A stretch of 7,271 bases of DNA from assembly GCA_001593845.1 (NCBI GenBank), contig LUCF01000067.1:1-7271 (forward strand), written 5' to 3'. Origin of the DNA: Candidatus Bathyarchaeota archaeon B63. Lineage in GTDB: Archaea > Thermoproteota > Bathyarchaeia > Bathyarchaeales > DTEX01. The position numbers and the translations under genes are program-made. A model generated the notes under the pieces. It saw nothing but the letters and a program-made list of their open reading frames with translations. It was not told the origin of the DNA and made no database searches. Every line of letters starts with the position of its first letter. The stretch's first letter is position 1. This document shows positions 6,610-7,271 of this stretch, in pieces.

Positions 6610-6615
6610 TCCCTC
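6610..6615 (-). promoter_or_regulatory. Ribosome binding site GAGGGA supporting the TTG start of MoxR
   Basis: GAGGGA on the minus strand ends nine bases before TTG 6600. It sits between the end of the tail-anchored gene and the ATPase and supports the otherwise unusual start codon. Confidence 0.5.
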
Positions 6616-6634
6616 GGGGCTGATGAGCTCTAAG

Positions 6635-6988
6635 TCACGTGATGAGATAGAGTATTATGTACGCTGAGAGGGAGGCGATCGCCGCCGCTAGTGATCCTAT
6701 GATGACCTTCAAAGATCTGATCTTCCTCCGCATCTGGAGGTTCTCCTCCTCCAGCATGCTCAGGCGATAAGAGAGTAATGAGGCGGCTCGGCGATCCACT
6801 GTAATGTTCTCTCCCATCTCCTTCCCCAGAAGAATCGAGTCCAGTATGTCAGAGAGTCTGCCTCTGGAGGTCTCAGTCATATCATCTCCGGGGATCTTGA
6901 GGATCATCTTATTCGTTGAGACGCTCTTTCGGATGGGCCTCTTACCAGCTTGGTATCTCAGAAACTTTCTGTACTTCTCACTTTCCAT
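6635..6988 (-). CDS. Small tail-anchored membrane protein with coiled coil
   Basis: A protein of 117 residues that I do not recognise by family. Residues 1-60 are charged and hydrophilic (starting MESEKYRKFLRYQ, with a basic patch KRPIRK). Residues about 65-93 (DRRAASLLSYRLSMLEEENL and onward) look like a helical coiled coil ending in the basic RRKIRSLK. Residues 94-116 form one membrane helix (VIIGSLAAAIASLSAYIILY), leaving only a residue or two outside. Basic residues before the helix predict that the bulk faces the cytosol, as in tail-anchored proteins. ATG 6988 lies about 34 bases after a TATA-like box and has no clear ribosome binding site, so the transcript may be nearly leaderless. A TTG at 7051 would add 21 residues but would put that box inside the coding region. 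The gene leads the MoxR-vWA genes with a 34 bp gap, so it may be the membrane docking subunit of that machine; this is inference from position. Confidence 0.75.
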   Translation of the reverse strand: MESEKYRKFLRYQAGKRPIRKSVSTNKMILKIPGDDMTETSRGRLSDILDSILLGKEMGENITVDRRAASLLSYRLSMLEEENLQMRRKIRSLKVIIGSLAAAIASLSAYIILYLIT

Positions 6989-7015
6989 TATGCTCAGGGT
7001 TAATAGCTCACAGTG

Positions 7016-7028
7016 CGATTTTAATCTT
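7016..7028 (-). promoter_or_regulatory. TATA-like box for the tail-anchored/MoxR/vWA operon
   Basis: The minus strand reads AAGATTAAAATCG, a good archaeal TATA-like core centred about 34 bases before ATG 6988, placing transcription start near 6996. It would drive the three-gene unit that follows. Confidence 0.4.
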
Positions 7029-7042
7029 TCTGGAAGGATCTG

Positions 7043-7102
7043 CCGGAACAATCTTTCCGGAGGCCCTTGGGGGCCGCCATAATGGCCCCATCACGCTGGG
7101 GC
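7043..7102. repeat. Cluster of overlapping GC-rich inverted repeats
   Basis: Four inverted repeats are packed here: CCGGAA-6 nt-TTCCGG (7043-7060), GGCCC-4 nt-GGGCC (7062-7075), GGGGCC-8 nt-GGCCCC (7070-7089) and GCCCC-8 nt-GGGGC (7085-7102). The last three share arms, so only some can form at once. They lie after the stop of the upstream minus-strand gene and before the promoter of the next, fitting a terminator, a processing site or a regulator binding site. Confidence 0.5.
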
Positions 7103-7110
7103 TGAGACCC

Positions 7111-7120
7111 AAGAAAAAGG
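7111..7120 (-). terminator. T-rich tract after the right-edge gene
   Basis: The minus strand reads CCTTTTTCTT immediately after the TAA stop at 7122-7124 of the upstream gene. T-rich tracts of this kind end transcription in many archaea. Confidence 0.4.
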
Positions 7121-7121
7121 A

Positions 7122-7271
7122 TTACAGCCTCTCATCTAACCATTCTACTATGCGTTCCTGTATGAATGCAAGTACCCCCTCAGGTAGAACCTTTATGGCC
7201 AGTATCTCCCAGCCGTCTGAGCGGATGAGTTCAAGCAGTTCCGTCGCCTCATCCCAGTTCAGATTGCTTAG
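7122..7271 (-). CDS. Unrecognised protein, C-terminal 49 residues (5' end outside window)
   Basis: An open frame enters from the right edge and ends at TAA 7122-7124. The visible C-terminus runs LSNLNWDEATELLELI, then SDGWEILAIKVLPEGVLAF, and ends with the charged helix QERIVEWLDERL. It looks like a compact helix-strand-helix end of a soluble protein and has no membrane segment or cysteine. I do not recognise the family. Support for being real comes from protein-like composition, an open frame across the whole visible stretch, and a T-rich tract right after the stop. It is too short to assign any function. It precedes the tail-anchored gene in the same direction but is separated from it by about 130 bp that hold inverted repeats and a promoter-like box, so it is probably a separate transcription unit. 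Confidence 0.6.
   Translation of the reverse strand, partial: LSNLNWDEATELLELIRSDGWEILAIKVLPEGVLAFIQERIVEWLDERL

Overview
This window most likely comes from an archaeon. The evidence is the short archaeal-style adenylosuccinate synthetase end, a single-domain Fcf1/VapC9-like PIN nuclease, AT-rich TATA-like boxes about 35-45 bp upstream of several starts, and frequent ATA/AGG/AGA codons alongside Shine-Dalgarno-like GGAGG motifs. A UroD-like methyltransferase relative and a vWA-MoxR pair would fit a Thermoproteota/Bathyarchaeia-type genome, but that placement is inference, not something read from a marker gene.

Layout. Positions 1-327 (+) hold the C-terminal third of PurA, cut by the window edge. 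Everything after it is on the minus strand. In minus-strand transcription order these are: an unrecognised gene cut by the right edge (stop at 7122); a GC-rich block of overlapping inverted repeats (7043-7102); a small tail-anchored membrane protein (6635-6988); a MoxR-type AAA+ ATPase (5380-6600); a vWA-domain protein with an N-terminal HxxxH motif (3613-5313, probably extended to 5371); an orphan protein of about 91 residues with its own promoter-like box (3180-3455); a UroD-like protein (1939-3042); homoserine kinase ThrB (918-1853); and a PIN-domain nuclease (419-827) that converges on purA. No tRNA, rRNA, CRISPR array or insertion sequence was seen, and no gene-free stretch exceeds about 150 bases.

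How the genes work together. The most coherent unit is 6988-3613: tail-anchored coiled-coil protein, MoxR AAA+ ATPase, then vWA protein, with gaps of only 34 bp and about 8 bp. By analogy with RavA-ViaA and CoxD-CoxE this would be a remodelling chaperone with a MIDAS-bearing partner. A membrane anchor, a degenerate zincin-like domain and a Cys cluster in the ATPase are additions that make it worth a closer look. PurA and ThrB are housekeeping enzymes of purine and threonine synthesis.

Two genes (PIN and vWA) share the same oddity. The best start codon lies one base out of frame with an obviously protein-like reading that continues upstream of the first in-frame canonical start. Either the sequence carries two single-base errors, or both genes have genuine frameshifts at their 5' ends.
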